DNA from: Paenibacillus sp. JZ16
GTDB taxonomy: Bacteria > Bacillota > Bacilli > Paenibacillales > Paenibacillaceae
Assembly (NCBI RefSeq): GCF_015326965.1
Contig: NZ_CP017659.1
Location: forward strand, 6,142,001-6,206,000
Reading direction: 5' to 3'
Length of the DNA: 64,000 bases
Shown here: positions 8,457 through 17,264 of the stretch, in pieces
Position numbering within the stretch: the stretch's first letter is position 1
How the letters are laid out: each line of letters opens with the position of its first letter
Made by a program: the position numbers and the translations under genes
The notes under the pieces: generated by a model
The model's input: only the letters and a program-made list of their open reading frames with translations
What the model was told of the DNA's origin: nothing
Databases searched by the model: none

Positions 8457-11400
8457 ATGGTAACCTTATGGGAAAAAAGAGAATTCTTTATGTACTAATA
8501 ATTATGTTGACTATAAAAGTCCTTATTATTCAAAGTGCCTATGCAGCTCTTCCTACAACACCGAAGCCAAGCAACCGCAATGTACATTATTTTGTTGGAA
8601 TGTTTACTTATGAGATTTGGCGTTATTCAGATGGACAAACTTGGACGCCGGAAGGATACGAGAACCAACAAAATAAATCTATGGATTTTCCGTATTCATT
8701 CGATATTCCTGACCGAAAGATTAAAAGTGTATCGGTAGAAAAATTCAATCCTGATATGACTGATCCAGATGGTAGGGATCTATATTTTCGTTCTCGTTAT
8801 CAACAAGAAACATGGGATCAGAGGGTTCCAAACGTTAGTAAAAAATATACTCCTAATATTAAAGGGAATATTCGAGGACTAGGAACGGACAACGTATCTT
8901 TTAATGTACATGTCATAGGAGACTTAAAAGCAGATGATCCTCTTGAGACAACAAAAGAAGAGCAAAATGTGAATGTCAAAGGACTTCGTTATTACTTCCC
9001 TATCCTTTTCACAATCGAACTAGAACCCGAAGTAGGTAATGCCATTATAAAACATTACACAACTACAGGGCGTTCGCTGAACGGTACACCGGGCTTTTCA
9101 GATCGTGAAGAATTATTAGAGAAGAACAGTCCATACTCTTTTACTCATACTCCTGGGAATGCAGATTACACATATGTTGGACACAAGAAAAGCACTGTCT
9201 CAGCCCCGAGTGGTGGATCAATAACACCTGGTGACCCTAGCCGTTTTACTTATGATGGCTCATTCCCGACATATTATCTGTTTTTTTATTATGAGACCGA
9301 TAAACCGCCTCCTAACCCTGACCCACCTGAGGCCTCTTGCACGAGACCTTCTCCAGGAACGAAAATGAATGGTCGTTACATGGATCCGGTGGTCACAGCG
9401 AAGATTCTCGCCGACCTGCGTGGAAGTGAACGTTTTGATGTTTTGCAAGGAATACCGACGTCTGAAAGTTTATTTGGTAATATCTTGGCTCGTAATTACC
9501 TGTATCAGAATACATTTGTAAACATGACAGGTGTCTGTTCCTTTAAAGTGAACGTTGAAAAGACATGGACCTTATATTGGGACCCAGGGAAACCAGGACC
9601 AAATAATCCAAGCGGTAATCCTACAACGGTACCTGATCCACAACAAGCCGAGGAGAAGGTCACAGAACGATACACCGTGGAACGGACATATTCTTATTGG
9701 GTGATTGATAACCTCGAAGTTTATAAGATCGATCAGGGGATTCTAAGGAATTACGCATTACCAGGTGAGCAAATTACAATTTATCCGCAAGGGTACCAGC
9801 CACCTCAGTTTACAGCCAGTGCATCTGGAGCGTTTTATCCTCCATCCCCACCTGATCCCATTATAGCTCCAGCAGGCTCTTACGGAGGAAACTCATATAA
9901 GACAAAACCTTCCCCGCCAAGTGAGAATCTACAGAGTGTAGCTGAGAATGCTGTAGAAAAAGTCGAGGTCACGAATGACTCTCTGATTTTTAACGGATCT
10001 ACCATTATGAATTCGAATCGAACACCGGAAAAAGGGCCTGCACCGGGCAGTATCCCCGCTCCCACACATATTAGTGACAATGTGCTGTACAAGCCCAATA
10101 ATATGATTAGTAGCGATAAGGTTAACAAGGCAAATACAACAAGCGCAGGTACAATTCAATATGGTTTATTACCAGGGAATATTAATGGTGGAAGCAACAA
10201 GGAATTTCCGATTCACGCCATCAACACCGTCACCGTCCATACGCCGGTAGTCAATTATTCCTCAGTGACGGATGATCAGGCCCACAATCAGAAGACGACC
10301 CCGAACCCGAACCGCTCTGCATTCATCTTGGATCGGCCGTTTACGGTACGCATCCCTACCTCGGGTCAGCACCGGAACATCCAGGGATACGGAGACCGGG
10401 ACTATGCGAAGTATGTAAGATCGAAACAGGTGTATTTTCCTTTCGATGTCTACAGCAGCGACAGGAGCACCTTTTATCCAAAAGACACCTGGATTACAAT
10501 CCCTACGGCTCAGCTGGATACGGAGTTTTTCCTGCCGGTATGGGTGGATGAGGGGGATTATCAGGTATATTTCCGTACGATTGCGGAGAACGCTCCATCC
10601 GACTTCACGACGCAGCCCAGCGCGAACCTGGATTTGGCTCACCATGTGGCTACGGATATAGAACCGGTTGAAGTGATCGGGCGCGTATATGATTTCCATA
10701 TCACGGATATTGCCGATTATAACTGGGAGACGGTCTTCCGCAAACAAAAAGGGAATGCGGCACCAAGCGGCGCGTCCTATTGGACAGGACTTCGCGATAT
10801 TGACGGTGGAACACGCGGGAACTCGCTTCCGTACACACTTCCCATCGCACCGGGCAAGCATCCGGCACAGGGATATAAGAATGCGGCCGTAAAGACAGGC
10901 TACCATTTCAAATTCGATTTGAAGACGAAGGGCAATATGTTTGGTGTACAAGACGGCATTTCAATTACCCCGAGCTTTTATTTTGTTAATCAGGACGGCA
11001 GCGGACGGCAGCCCGTTGATCTGTATTACCACAGCGGAAACCGGAAATTTATTCGGATCGGTTCCCCGCAGGACACGGAGAAGCGTTATGTCATCCTGAA
11101 TGACAGGCTGCGCAATGTTCCGCAAGACGAGCTGCAGGCTACGGCTTCGTATTTGTACAACCGCGGCGGAGCCCCGGCGGGAATGTCCGCGGCAGCCTAC
11201 ATGAAGCAGTATTTGGAGAAGATCAGCAAAAGCAAGACCTGGGTAGGTCGGATCGACTGGATGCTGCTTCCATACGAAATACGCACACTGATCGGCCCGA
11301 AGTCAGGATTGCCAGCCTCCGTTGACACGGAGAGGGCCAACGCGGCTGTACAGCGCTGGTATGGTGAATACAGTCTTCCTGCCGACGTGTATGTGGTGAA

Positions 11401-11704
11401 GAAAGGGACCGATCTGGCCGCCTATGGGCGGACGAACCGACTGGACGAGAAATCCTCGATTTTTCTCAAAAAAGGGTATATCGTGGTCAATTTCAACATC
11501 GAGACGATCCGGGAGGGCAACATGGTCAAACCCCATTTGCAATACATTCATGGCCCACTCATGAATCAATGGCAGCTTGAAGGATACAGCCGCACGTATA
11601 ACGATCCGTATGGTAAGCGGTTTTCTCTGATGGATGGGGATGTCATATTCTATCATGCCGATCAGTCCAGCAAAGGGGATTTTAAATCTCAGGTACCTCA
11701 TTAA
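8453..11704 (+). CDS. Large secreted protein of unknown function, compositionally mosaic
   Basis: The 1083-residue product has a signal peptide (KRILYVLIIMLTIKVLIIQSAYAA) and no further clear membrane helix, so it should be exported. Pro-rich linkers occur near residues 275-285, 380-395 and 460-480, and two conserved-looking Cys pairs lie near residues 288 and 360. It may belong to the uncharacterised large secreted proteins of Paenibacillus; no catalytic motif is visible. The GTG start at 8453 overlaps the upstream stop; ATG 8468 is an alternative. DNA before about 10200 is AT-rich and after it GC-rich, within one open frame. The AT-rich part also covers the preceding gene. Confidence 0.65.
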   Translation: MNGNLMGKKRILYVLIIMLTIKVLIIQSAYAALPTTPKPSNRNVHYFVGMFTYEIWRYSDGQTWTPEGYENQQNKSMDFPYSFDIPDRKIKSVSVEKFNPDMTDPDGRDLYFRSRYQQETWDQRVPNVSKKYTPNIKGNIRGLGTDNVSFNVHVIGDLKADDPLETTKEEQNVNVKGLRYYFPILFTIELEPEVGNAIIKHYTTTGRSLNGTPGFSDREELLEKNSPYSFTHTPGNADYTYVGHKKSTVSAPSGGSITPGDPSRFTYDGSFPTYYLFFYYETDKPPPNPDPPEASCTRPSPGTKMNGRYMDPVVTAKILADLRGSERFDVLQGIPTSESLFGNILARNYLYQNTFVNMTGVCSFKVNVEKTWTLYWDPGKPGPNNPSGNPTTVPDPQQAEEKVTERYTVERTYSYWVIDNLEVYKIDQGILRNYALPGEQITIYPQGYQPPQFTASASGAFYPPSPPDPIIAPAGSYGGNSYKTKPSPPSENLQSVAENAVEKVEVTNDSLIFNGSTIMNSNRTPEKGPAPGSIPAPTHISDNVLYKPNNMISSDKVNKANTTSAGTIQYGLLPGNINGGSNKEFPIHAINTVTVHTPVVNYSSVTDDQAHNQKTTPNPNRSAFILDRPFTVRIPTSGQHRNIQGYGDRDYAKYVRSKQVYFPFDVYSSDRSTFYPKDTWITIPTAQLDTEFFLPVWVDEGDYQVYFRTIAENAPSDFTTQPSANLDLAHHVATDIEPVEVIGRVYDFHITDIADYNWETVFRKQKGNAAPSGASYWTGLRDIDGGTRGNSLPYTLPIAPGKHPAQGYKNAAVKTGYHFKFDLKTKGNMFGVQDGISITPSFYFVNQDGSGRQPVDLYYHSGNRKFIRIGSPQDTEKRYVILNDRLRNVPQDELQATASYLYNRGGAPAGMSAAAYMKQYLEKISKSKTWVGRIDWMLLPYEIRTLIGPKSGLPASVDTERANAAVQRWYGEYSLPADVYVVKKGTDLAAYGRTNRLDEKSSIFLKKGYIVVNFNIETIREGNMVKPHLQYIHGPLMNQWQLEGYSRTYNDPYGKRFSLMDGDVIFYHADQSSKGDFKSQVPH

Positions 11705-11764
11705 AGTGTTCACCTGACCTCCTTATAATAAAGAGGATGGTCCCTAATCCTTACCCGTAACAAC

Positions 11765-11813
11765 ACCAAAACAGCCACGCCTGAGTATTTCTCAAAGGCG
11801 GTGGCTGTTTTTG
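11765..11813 (+). terminator. Rho-independent terminator
   Basis: AACAGCCACGCC pairs with GGCGGTGGCTGTT (one bulge) around a short loop, followed by TTTTGG; it closes the secreted-protein operon. Confidence 0.8.
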
Positions 11814-11962
11814 GGTTGTGCTCGCAGTGCTTGCAATGAAAAAGCTCTGTTGATTCACGGCTGCATTGTTTACATGGAATTAGGTTTCGATACAGACAAG
11901 GAGCGGTGTATCCCGTATCGGGATCAAACCGTAAGCGTCATCGCCAGCGCATTCGGCTTATC

Positions 11963-13066
11963 TCAATACGCGGGCCAGGCATCGTTATCGTAGAGATGGC
12001 GGACAAAAGCCATTGGATTCCGATACGAGTTCTTCCACGCCTCTCCCATGCCAGCCTCCAGGAAACCATACCGTTGATCGCAGCCGTTGCACTCAATGAA
12101 ATAGAGCCTTCCATCTTCGGTGATACCGATGTCCAGTCCAAAATCGGCAGCATACGGAATAAACAGGGACAGGATGCGGGCGATATGCAGGGAGAATTCC
12201 GCAATACGCTCAAGGGTTTCTCCAACAGGGGCATTCGGCATGCAGCGGGTTAGAATGTCCGGTACCTGATAAGCGGAGCCCCCCTGCGCGATGTTGGAGA
12301 CAAAGGTTTGAGGCGGCGAGGTTTTGGCGAACATGCCCGCGATTTCCCAGCTGCCGCTGCCCCCCCGCTGCACGGTGACCCTGATGTCAAAGGGACGCCC
12401 CCTGTATTCTGCCAGCGGAATGCGCTCCTGTGCCAGAAAGGGCGCACGTCTGATTCTCTGGTAGATTAACGGATGAAGCTTGCCCTCGGCCAATGTTACT
12501 GTTCTCCATCCTTTAGCCGAAGGGGAGGAGCGGGAATACGTCAACTGGCTGTGTCCGGCGCTGCTTTTTAGCCGCATGATGCCGATGCCGATGCTGCCGC
12601 TGCATGGTTTTAAGACGAGGTCACCATGTTGGCTTAACATGGATCGAATGGAGACGGGCGTAGCCTTTACCGTATGCGGTAAGGCATTCGTTAATCCCGG
12701 ATCCTGTTCCAGCATATGGTGTATCGTATCCTTGCCGTAGCGCGTACGGCCGTTAAACACAAAGATTCCTTGTTTGATCAGATCGTCGATCCGCTTGAGT
12801 TCACGTCGGTTGTGGTAGATGGCACGCATATGGATGGCGCGCGGAATGGGAATGTGGACACGGCGGTACCCGGATGGAATGGGTGTATATCCTGTCACCT
12901 TTCCGGTATCCAATGAAATATGATGAATGGTAAAAAAACAAGGAACCAGCCCGTACATGGCAGCGGCTTCTTCATAGTTAGCCAGTGATTCAGTGCCGAT
13001 TCTCCCGCTGGAAATTCTGCGATACGTGTTGTTGTTGAGCAGAATGCCGACAAATTCCGGATGCAT
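11963..13066 (-). CDS. YheC/YheD-type ATP-grasp spore coat-associated protein
   Basis: A 367-residue protein with the YheC/YheD layout: N-terminal region VGILLNNNTYRRI, a central IFVFNGRTRYGKDTIHHML, then an ATP-grasp fold with DLVLKPCSGSIGIGIMRL (Lys/Gly loop), PFDIRVTVQRGGSGSWEIAG, and FGLDIGITEDGRLYFIECNG (metal-binding Glu/Asn). Bacillus YheC/YheD are associated with the spore coat; the substrate of the ATP-grasp is not established. ATG 13066 has AAGGAGG six bases upstream, which rules out the longer GTG frame. It is divergent from the glycosylation cluster, sharing a 292-base region. A TGCATACGATG box upstream is weakly like mother-cell promoters. Confidence 0.8.
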   Translation of the reverse strand: MHPEFVGILLNNNTYRRISSGRIGTESLANYEEAAAMYGLVPCFFTIHHISLDTGKVTGYTPIPSGYRRVHIPIPRAIHMRAIYHNRRELKRIDDLIKQGIFVFNGRTRYGKDTIHHMLEQDPGLTNALPHTVKATPVSIRSMLSQHGDLVLKPCSGSIGIGIMRLKSSAGHSQLTYSRSSPSAKGWRTVTLAEGKLHPLIYQRIRRAPFLAQERIPLAEYRGRPFDIRVTVQRGGSGSWEIAGMFAKTSPPQTFVSNIAQGGSAYQVPDILTRCMPNAPVGETLERIAEFSLHIARILSLFIPYAADFGLDIGITEDGRLYFIECNGCDQRYGFLEAGMGEAWKNSYRNPMAFVRHLYDNDAWPAY

Positions 13067-13207
13067 GGTCATCCTCCTTGTTACCACAGATCATGGAGTC
13101 TTTGTACCACATCGTATGCAGGAGGAAGTTTGTCCCGGGTGGACGGGTGTCGCCCGTGGTTGGCCTATTCTTTATCGAAAGATTAGTCACCAATAGACCC
13201 TGATTCG

Positions 13208-13236
13208 GTATATGTTAAGGTATCCGGCCATACACA
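13208..13236 (+). promoter_or_regulatory. Candidate mother-cell (SigE-like) promoter before the glycosylation cluster
   Basis: GTATAT (13208-13213) and CATACACA (13229-13236), 15 bases apart, resemble SigE-type -35 and -10 elements. It lies 120 bases before the GT4 gene. This is a motif match only. Confidence 0.3.
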
Positions 13237-13358
13237 TGACAGGGATGCGCTTTTTTGAATTAGGGCAATGAAACACTGCTGGTATCAAGGGGATGGGTAC
13301 CTATGATATATCAGTAGGGGTTTTTCATATAGATAAGTTGTGAGAAGGGTGTGGAGTT

Positions 13359-14504
13359 ATGGGTTTGCGGAAGGTGGCCGTTGTGACGCCGGGGTCCTTT
13401 GTGATTCCTTCGGGGAGGAGCAGCTCTGTCGAGCGTGTAGTGGAGCAGACCATTCCATTGGCACAGGGAGCCATGGATGTGCGCATATTTGGAGTGCTTG
13501 GAAAAGGACTCCCTTCAAAAGACACGATCAACGGCGTTCCGTGTTACCGCCTGCCATCGGGAGCGAATTATTATCCTTCCCTGCTGCGGAGGCTTCAGAA
13601 ATGGAGACCGGATATTATCGAAGTACACAATCGCCCGCTGTTAGCTCAGCGTCTGAAGATGCATCTCCCGGATGTAAAGACTGTACTTAATCTCCATTCC
13701 AATACCTTTATATCGCCTCCGTATATGAGCGAGCAGCGGTTTGGAAACATCGCCAGGTGGATGGACGGCATCGTGGTGAACAGCCGTTTTTTGCTGGAAG
13801 ATATCACGATAAGGCATCCAGAGCTGTCGGATAAAATTACGATCAATCATCTCGGAGTCAGTCTGGAGCATTTTACTCCGCCCTTCAGCCCGGCAGCCAA
13901 GGCATTGCGGGAAGCCCGACTTGCTCATTACGGATGGAACGGGCGGCGCATCATCCTGTTTGCCGGACGACTTATTCCGGATAAAGGCGTTCACCATTTG
14001 CTGGAAGCACTGCCGCAGATCATCGATAAGCATCCGGATGTACTGCTGCTCATTATCGGGAGCGCCGGATACGGATCGGACCGGGAAACTGCCTATGTGC
14101 GGGAATTGAAAAAAGCTGCAAGACCCTACCAGCATTGGGTAAACTTTCGCCCCTTTGTGCCATACCCGGCTATTGCGGATTGGTATTCGCTTGCAGACAT
14201 CGTGGTTGTTCCGTCTGCACCCAGAGAGGCGTTTGGCCTCGTGAATGTGGAAGCTATGGCAGCAGGCGTGCCGGTCATCGCTTCAAGTGCCGGAGGAATT
14301 CCGGAAATTGTGGAAAACGGAGTGACGGGATATTTGGTGCAAAGCGATGAATTTCCTGCCGGACTTGCGCAGCAGATAAACAATCTGCTGCAGGACGAAA
14401 ATCTTCGCAGACAGATCGGAATGGCCGGTCGCGAAACGGTGCGGCAGCGCTTCAGATGGGACCATACGGCCGAGCGCTGGGTTCATTTGATGCAGACCAT
14501 CTGA
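13359..14504 (+). CDS. GT4-family glycosyltransferase (CotSA/YtcC-like)
   Basis: A 381-residue GT-B enzyme. The N-terminal domain begins KVAVVTPGSFVIPSGRSSSVERVVE; the linker and C-terminal domain include RIILFAGRLIPDKGVHHLLEAL, then the donor-binding PREAFGLVNVEAMAAGVPVI (E-x7-E) and ASSAGGIPEIVENGVTGYLV. No signal peptide or membrane segment is seen, so it is cytoplasmic or peripheral. Family members near spore genes (CotSA, YtcC) act on spore coat or crust glycans, and it opens a long same-strand cluster of such genes. Donor and acceptor are not deducible. ATG 13359 follows AAGGGTG. Confidence 0.85.
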   Translation: MGLRKVAVVTPGSFVIPSGRSSSVERVVEQTIPLAQGAMDVRIFGVLGKGLPSKDTINGVPCYRLPSGANYYPSLLRRLQKWRPDIIEVHNRPLLAQRLKMHLPDVKTVLNLHSNTFISPPYMSEQRFGNIARWMDGIVVNSRFLLEDITIRHPELSDKITINHLGVSLEHFTPPFSPAAKALREARLAHYGWNGRRIILFAGRLIPDKGVHHLLEALPQIIDKHPDVLLLIIGSAGYGSDRETAYVRELKKAARPYQHWVNFRPFVPYPAIADWYSLADIVVVPSAPREAFGLVNVEAMAAGVPVIASSAGGIPEIVENGVTGYLVQSDEFPAGLAQQINNLLQDENLRRQIGMAGRETVRQRFRWDHTAERWVHLMQTI

Positions 14505-14586
14505 GGATAACCGATGGAACAGTGGCAGGCGCCCCCCTTGCCGAATAGGATGAAGTAACGATTAGAAGCAGAGGAGAGAGCCGACA

Positions 14587-15147
14587 GTGAACAAAGCCAG
14601 AAGGATCACCAGGGGAAGAGGGAAGAGACCGTACCGGCGATATCCTGGCCGTCTCAAGACATCCGCGTACAGAACGGGCATTGATCGTGGCGGTACGGCC
14701 GAGTATGAATTGGCCGATGATACGATTGACGCGGCTCATCTTCGACATCGCAGTGTGAGAAGCGAGGCGATTGAAGACTATTCTGTATATAGCATTCACT
14801 TATCCCCTGAATCGATTACTTCCTCTAAAATTGCGAGCCATTCGGTGGGCTTGGCGCATTTGAGCTTTAATCCGGTACAAGGGATGCCTGACAGGCCGTT
14901 AATGCAGCAGTTCGGCGAGATGCCGTTCATGTTTCCCGAAGGCGTCGACACCATCGATGTTGCCGTCTCGCTCCACTCCCCTTATGCCGATGGAAATTAT
15001 GTCATGGTGGTATCATGCAGCGACCCCGGGTTTCAAGCGGGGGTCAAGTCACGGAATGAGCTTCAGGCGATGGTCGGCATCACAAGGTCCGCAGGCAATC
15101 CGCATGCAGCCGGATGGTTATCATGGATAGCAATAGGCGGGCAATAG
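14587..15147 (+). CDS. Decapeptide-repeat tail-like surface protein with Arg-rich N-terminus
   Basis: The 186-residue product has three parts. Residues 1-30 are very basic (RRITRGRGKRPYRRYPGRLK). Residues 46-95 are five ten-residue repeats in exact register: TIDAAHLRHR, SVRSEAIEDY, SVYSIHLSPE, SITSSKIASH, SVGLAHLSFN; the pattern S-[VI]-x4-[LI]-x3 is typical of trimeric tail-fibre-like stalks. Residues 100-186 form a beta-rich head ending in GWLSWIAIGGQ, similar to tail-domain endings seen in Paenibacillus surface proteins. The GTG start at 14587 follows GAGGAGAGA. Flanked by glycosyltransferases and closed by a terminator, it is a plausible structural target of the cluster. Confidence 0.7.
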   Translation: MNKARRITRGRGKRPYRRYPGRLKTSAYRTGIDRGGTAEYELADDTIDAAHLRHRSVRSEAIEDYSVYSIHLSPESITSSKIASHSVGLAHLSFNPVQGMPDRPLMQQFGEMPFMFPEGVDTIDVAVSLHSPYADGNYVMVVSCSDPGFQAGVKSRNELQAMVGITRSAGNPHAAGWLSWIAIGGQ

Positions 15148-15152
15148 AATCG

Positions 15153-15192
15153 TACAAAAAGGGCAGGGAGTTTACTCCCCGCCCTTTTTGTA
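15153..15192 (+). terminator. Rho-independent terminator
   Basis: ACAAAAAGGGC...GCCCTTTTTGT with an inner GGGAG/CTCCC pair forms a long stem; it separates the first two cluster genes from the next operon. Confidence 0.85.
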
Positions 15193-15246
15193 TGTACAGA
15201 TAGCGGATGGGGATAAGCGTTGGGGCGTAACCGTACATATGCCGTT

Positions 15247-15273
15247 ACGATGAAGAAGAGCAAACATACAATA
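15247..15273 (+). promoter_or_regulatory. Candidate SigK (or SigE) mother-cell promoter of the main cluster operon
   Basis: CATACAATA (15265-15273) fits the SigK -10 pattern CATAnnnTA fully and also SigE CATACAnT. TTAC, with AC at 15247-15248, lies 16 bases upstream, matching the SigK -35 AC. It sits 53 bases before the first GT2 gene, behind a terminator. Confidence 0.5.
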
Positions 15274-15325
15274 GGATAGATTGCCAAGGAGCAAGTGACC
15301 GTTACAAGGGAGGAGGAGTGCAAGT

Positions 15326-16183
15326 ATGCGCAAAATGCAGCGGTTAAGGCCCCGAAGAAGGCCGGTTTCTCGGCGTCCTTCCAGGGAATCGTTGCAGCCA
15401 CCCGCTATTCCTACCACCTACCGTCCTATGGAGCCACAGATCCCACGGGAGAATCACCCCCATCCTTGCGTGTCTGTCATTATTCCCGCTATGAATGAAG
15501 CCGGTAAGATTTCCGCGGTCATAGCAGAAGCGCGGGCGGTTCATCCCGAGACCGAGGTAATCGTTGTTGCGAACGGGTGTAAGGATCAGACCGCAGCTGT
15601 CGCAGAACGGATGGGAGCCAAGGTGTTGTCTTTTGCGGAGCCGCTGGGACACGATGTGGGACGAAGTGTGGGCGCAGAAGCAGCTAAAGGACGAATTCTT
15701 CTTTTTACAGACAGCGATATGGTTATTCCTTCCGGTGAGTTAAGGCCTTTCGTGCAGGCGGTTCAATCCGGCGTTGATGTGGCCTTGAACGATTATACCG
15801 GTCCTATCGATCGGCAGCCGGTTCACCGGGTTATTCTTGCGAAATATACATTAAATTCGATGCTGGGAAGATCTGATTTGCGGGGCGCGTCCATGACAGC
15901 TGTACCGCATGCCTTAAGCCGTCGTGCGCTGGAGACAATCGGTGCAAGTGAGCTGTCCATTCCGCCGAAAGCGCAAGCGGCTGCGGTGAACCGGGGGCTG
16001 CGTGTAGAGGCGGTCTATCGCGTGGAGGTTGGACGCTTGAATCCCGGTCGAATCCCGGGCAGAGATCCGCTGGAAATGCTGGTGCTTGGCGATCATTTGG
16101 AAGCACTGGAAGCCGTGATTGCAGAGCGTGGTATCCGGGGCGGATATCACGATGGTGGACGAAGACGGAGCGTGGTGAGGTGA
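15326..16183 (+). CDS. GT2-family glycosyltransferase with Arg-rich N-terminal tail, paralogue 1
   Basis: Residues 1-25 are Arg-rich (RLRPRRRPVSRRPSRE). The GT-A domain starts at about residue 48 with VSVIIPAMNEAGKISAVI, followed by VANGCKDQT and the metal-binding LLFTDSDMVIP (D-x-D). Further segments, LGHDVGRSVGAEA, LNSMLGRSDL and MTAVPHALSRRALETIG, recur in the next gene, so the two are tandem paralogues. There is no membrane helix. ATG 15326 follows GGAGGAG. Its stop is four bases from the next start, the beginning of a tightly packed operon. The sugar transferred is unknown. Confidence 0.8.
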   Translation: MRKMQRLRPRRRPVSRRPSRESLQPPAIPTTYRPMEPQIPRENHPHPCVSVIIPAMNEAGKISAVIAEARAVHPETEVIVVANGCKDQTAAVAERMGAKVLSFAEPLGHDVGRSVGAEAAKGRILLFTDSDMVIPSGELRPFVQAVQSGVDVALNDYTGPIDRQPVHRVILAKYTLNSMLGRSDLRGASMTAVPHALSRRALETIGASELSIPPKAQAAAVNRGLRVEAVYRVEVGRLNPGRIPGRDPLEMLVLGDHLEALEAVIAERGIRGGYHDGGRRRSVVR

Positions 16184-16187
16184 GCAC

Positions 16188-17264
16188 GTGCAAAAACGGA
16201 TTCATAAAAAAATAAGTCGATCAGGATCTAAAGGCCGAAGACGTTTAAGGAAAGGTTCCTCACGGGTGGTGGCATACCGTTTAACACGGAGCAGCCGTTG
16301 GGAACGGCTCGCGCTGAGTGCGGGAGGTATGTCCGGGAGAAGACGAGGGGCCGCCTCCAAAAGGGATGCATCCATGGCTTTGGGTCAATGGCTGGCTTCC
16401 AGCGGAATCCCCCAGCACCAGCTCTATCACGTTCTGCCGGGGGTAGCGGAAGCGTTCCGACGAGGATACGCCAGAGGGGCCAGGCAGTCGATTCCGGCAC
16501 CGCTGCTGCCGCCTCTGAACGGGCGTGCTTCCGTTATCGTGTCCGCCTGCAACGAAGCGGGTTCCATTCCGATGGTGCTGCGAGAGCTAAAGCGGCTTCC
16601 ATTTCATGAAATCATCGTTGTCGAGAATGGGAGCCATGATCATACGTACGCGGCAGCGCGTGCATTTGAAGGGGTTACGGTGATCCACATTCCCGAGCGG
16701 CTGGGGCATGATGTGGCCCGTGCCTTGGGAGCGAAGATGAGCACCGGGGACATCGTTCTGTTCATGGACGGGGATATGCCGGTGCCTGCGGAGAAGCTGA
16801 GTTCCTATCTGGTTGCGGCAGATCGCGGAGTGGATGTGGCATTGAATGATATCATGCCATTGCTGCCGGAATTTGGCCGCCAAGATGAAGTTACCCGCTG
16901 CAAAACATTTCTCAACCGCATGCTGGGACGTGACGATCTGGAGGCCAATTCGCTAACTGCTGTTCCCCATGCGATGACAAGGCAGGCGCTGGAGAGTATC
17001 GGTTATGCGAATCTTTCAGTCCCTCCCAGAGCCCAGACGTTGGCCATAAGACAGGGGCTTCGAATTGAAGCGGTGCAGACCGTGGATGTTTTGAGCGTAA
17101 ACCGGCGAAGGAAGACGAATCGCGGCAAGGACAATCCAGTGGCAAAGCTGATCATTGGCGATCATATCGAAGCCCTGGGAGATACGATGAAAAACCTTGG
17201 CGGGCGCCTTCAATGGGGACAGGTGTCACGGACGGAATTAGCCTTACGGAGGAACAGCCTATGA
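16188..17264 (+). CDS. GT2-family glycosyltransferase with long basic N-terminus, paralogue 2
   Basis: A 358-residue paralogue of the preceding GT2, with a 100-residue N-terminal extension that is strongly basic (KGRRRLRKGSSR, GRRRGAASKR) and ends with VAEAFRRGYARGARQS, a short version of the Gly-Tyr repeat seen elsewhere in the cluster. The catalytic part has ASVIVSACNEAGSIPMVL, IVVENGSHDHT, LGHDVARALGAKM and VLFMDGDMPVP (D-x-D). GTG 16188 follows GGTGAGG. It overlaps the next gene by ATGA, indicating coupled translation. Confidence 0.8.
   Translation: MQKRIHKKISRSGSKGRRRLRKGSSRVVAYRLTRSSRWERLALSAGGMSGRRRGAASKRDASMALGQWLASSGIPQHQLYHVLPGVAEAFRRGYARGARQSIPAPLLPPLNGRASVIVSACNEAGSIPMVLRELKRLPFHEIIVVENGSHDHTYAAARAFEGVTVIHIPERLGHDVARALGAKMSTGDIVLFMDGDMPVPAEKLSSYLVAADRGVDVALNDIMPLLPEFGRQDEVTRCKTFLNRMLGRDDLEANSLTAVPHAMTRQALESIGYANLSVPPRAQTLAIRQGLRIEAVQTVDVLSVNRRRKTNRGKDNPVAKLIIGDHIEALGDTMKNLGGRLQWGQVSRTELALRRNSL

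Noticed and set aside
10262..10951. 229-codon frame opposite the large secreted protein
   Set aside because: It lies fully inside a long forward frame; its openness reflects the GC-rich codon pattern there.
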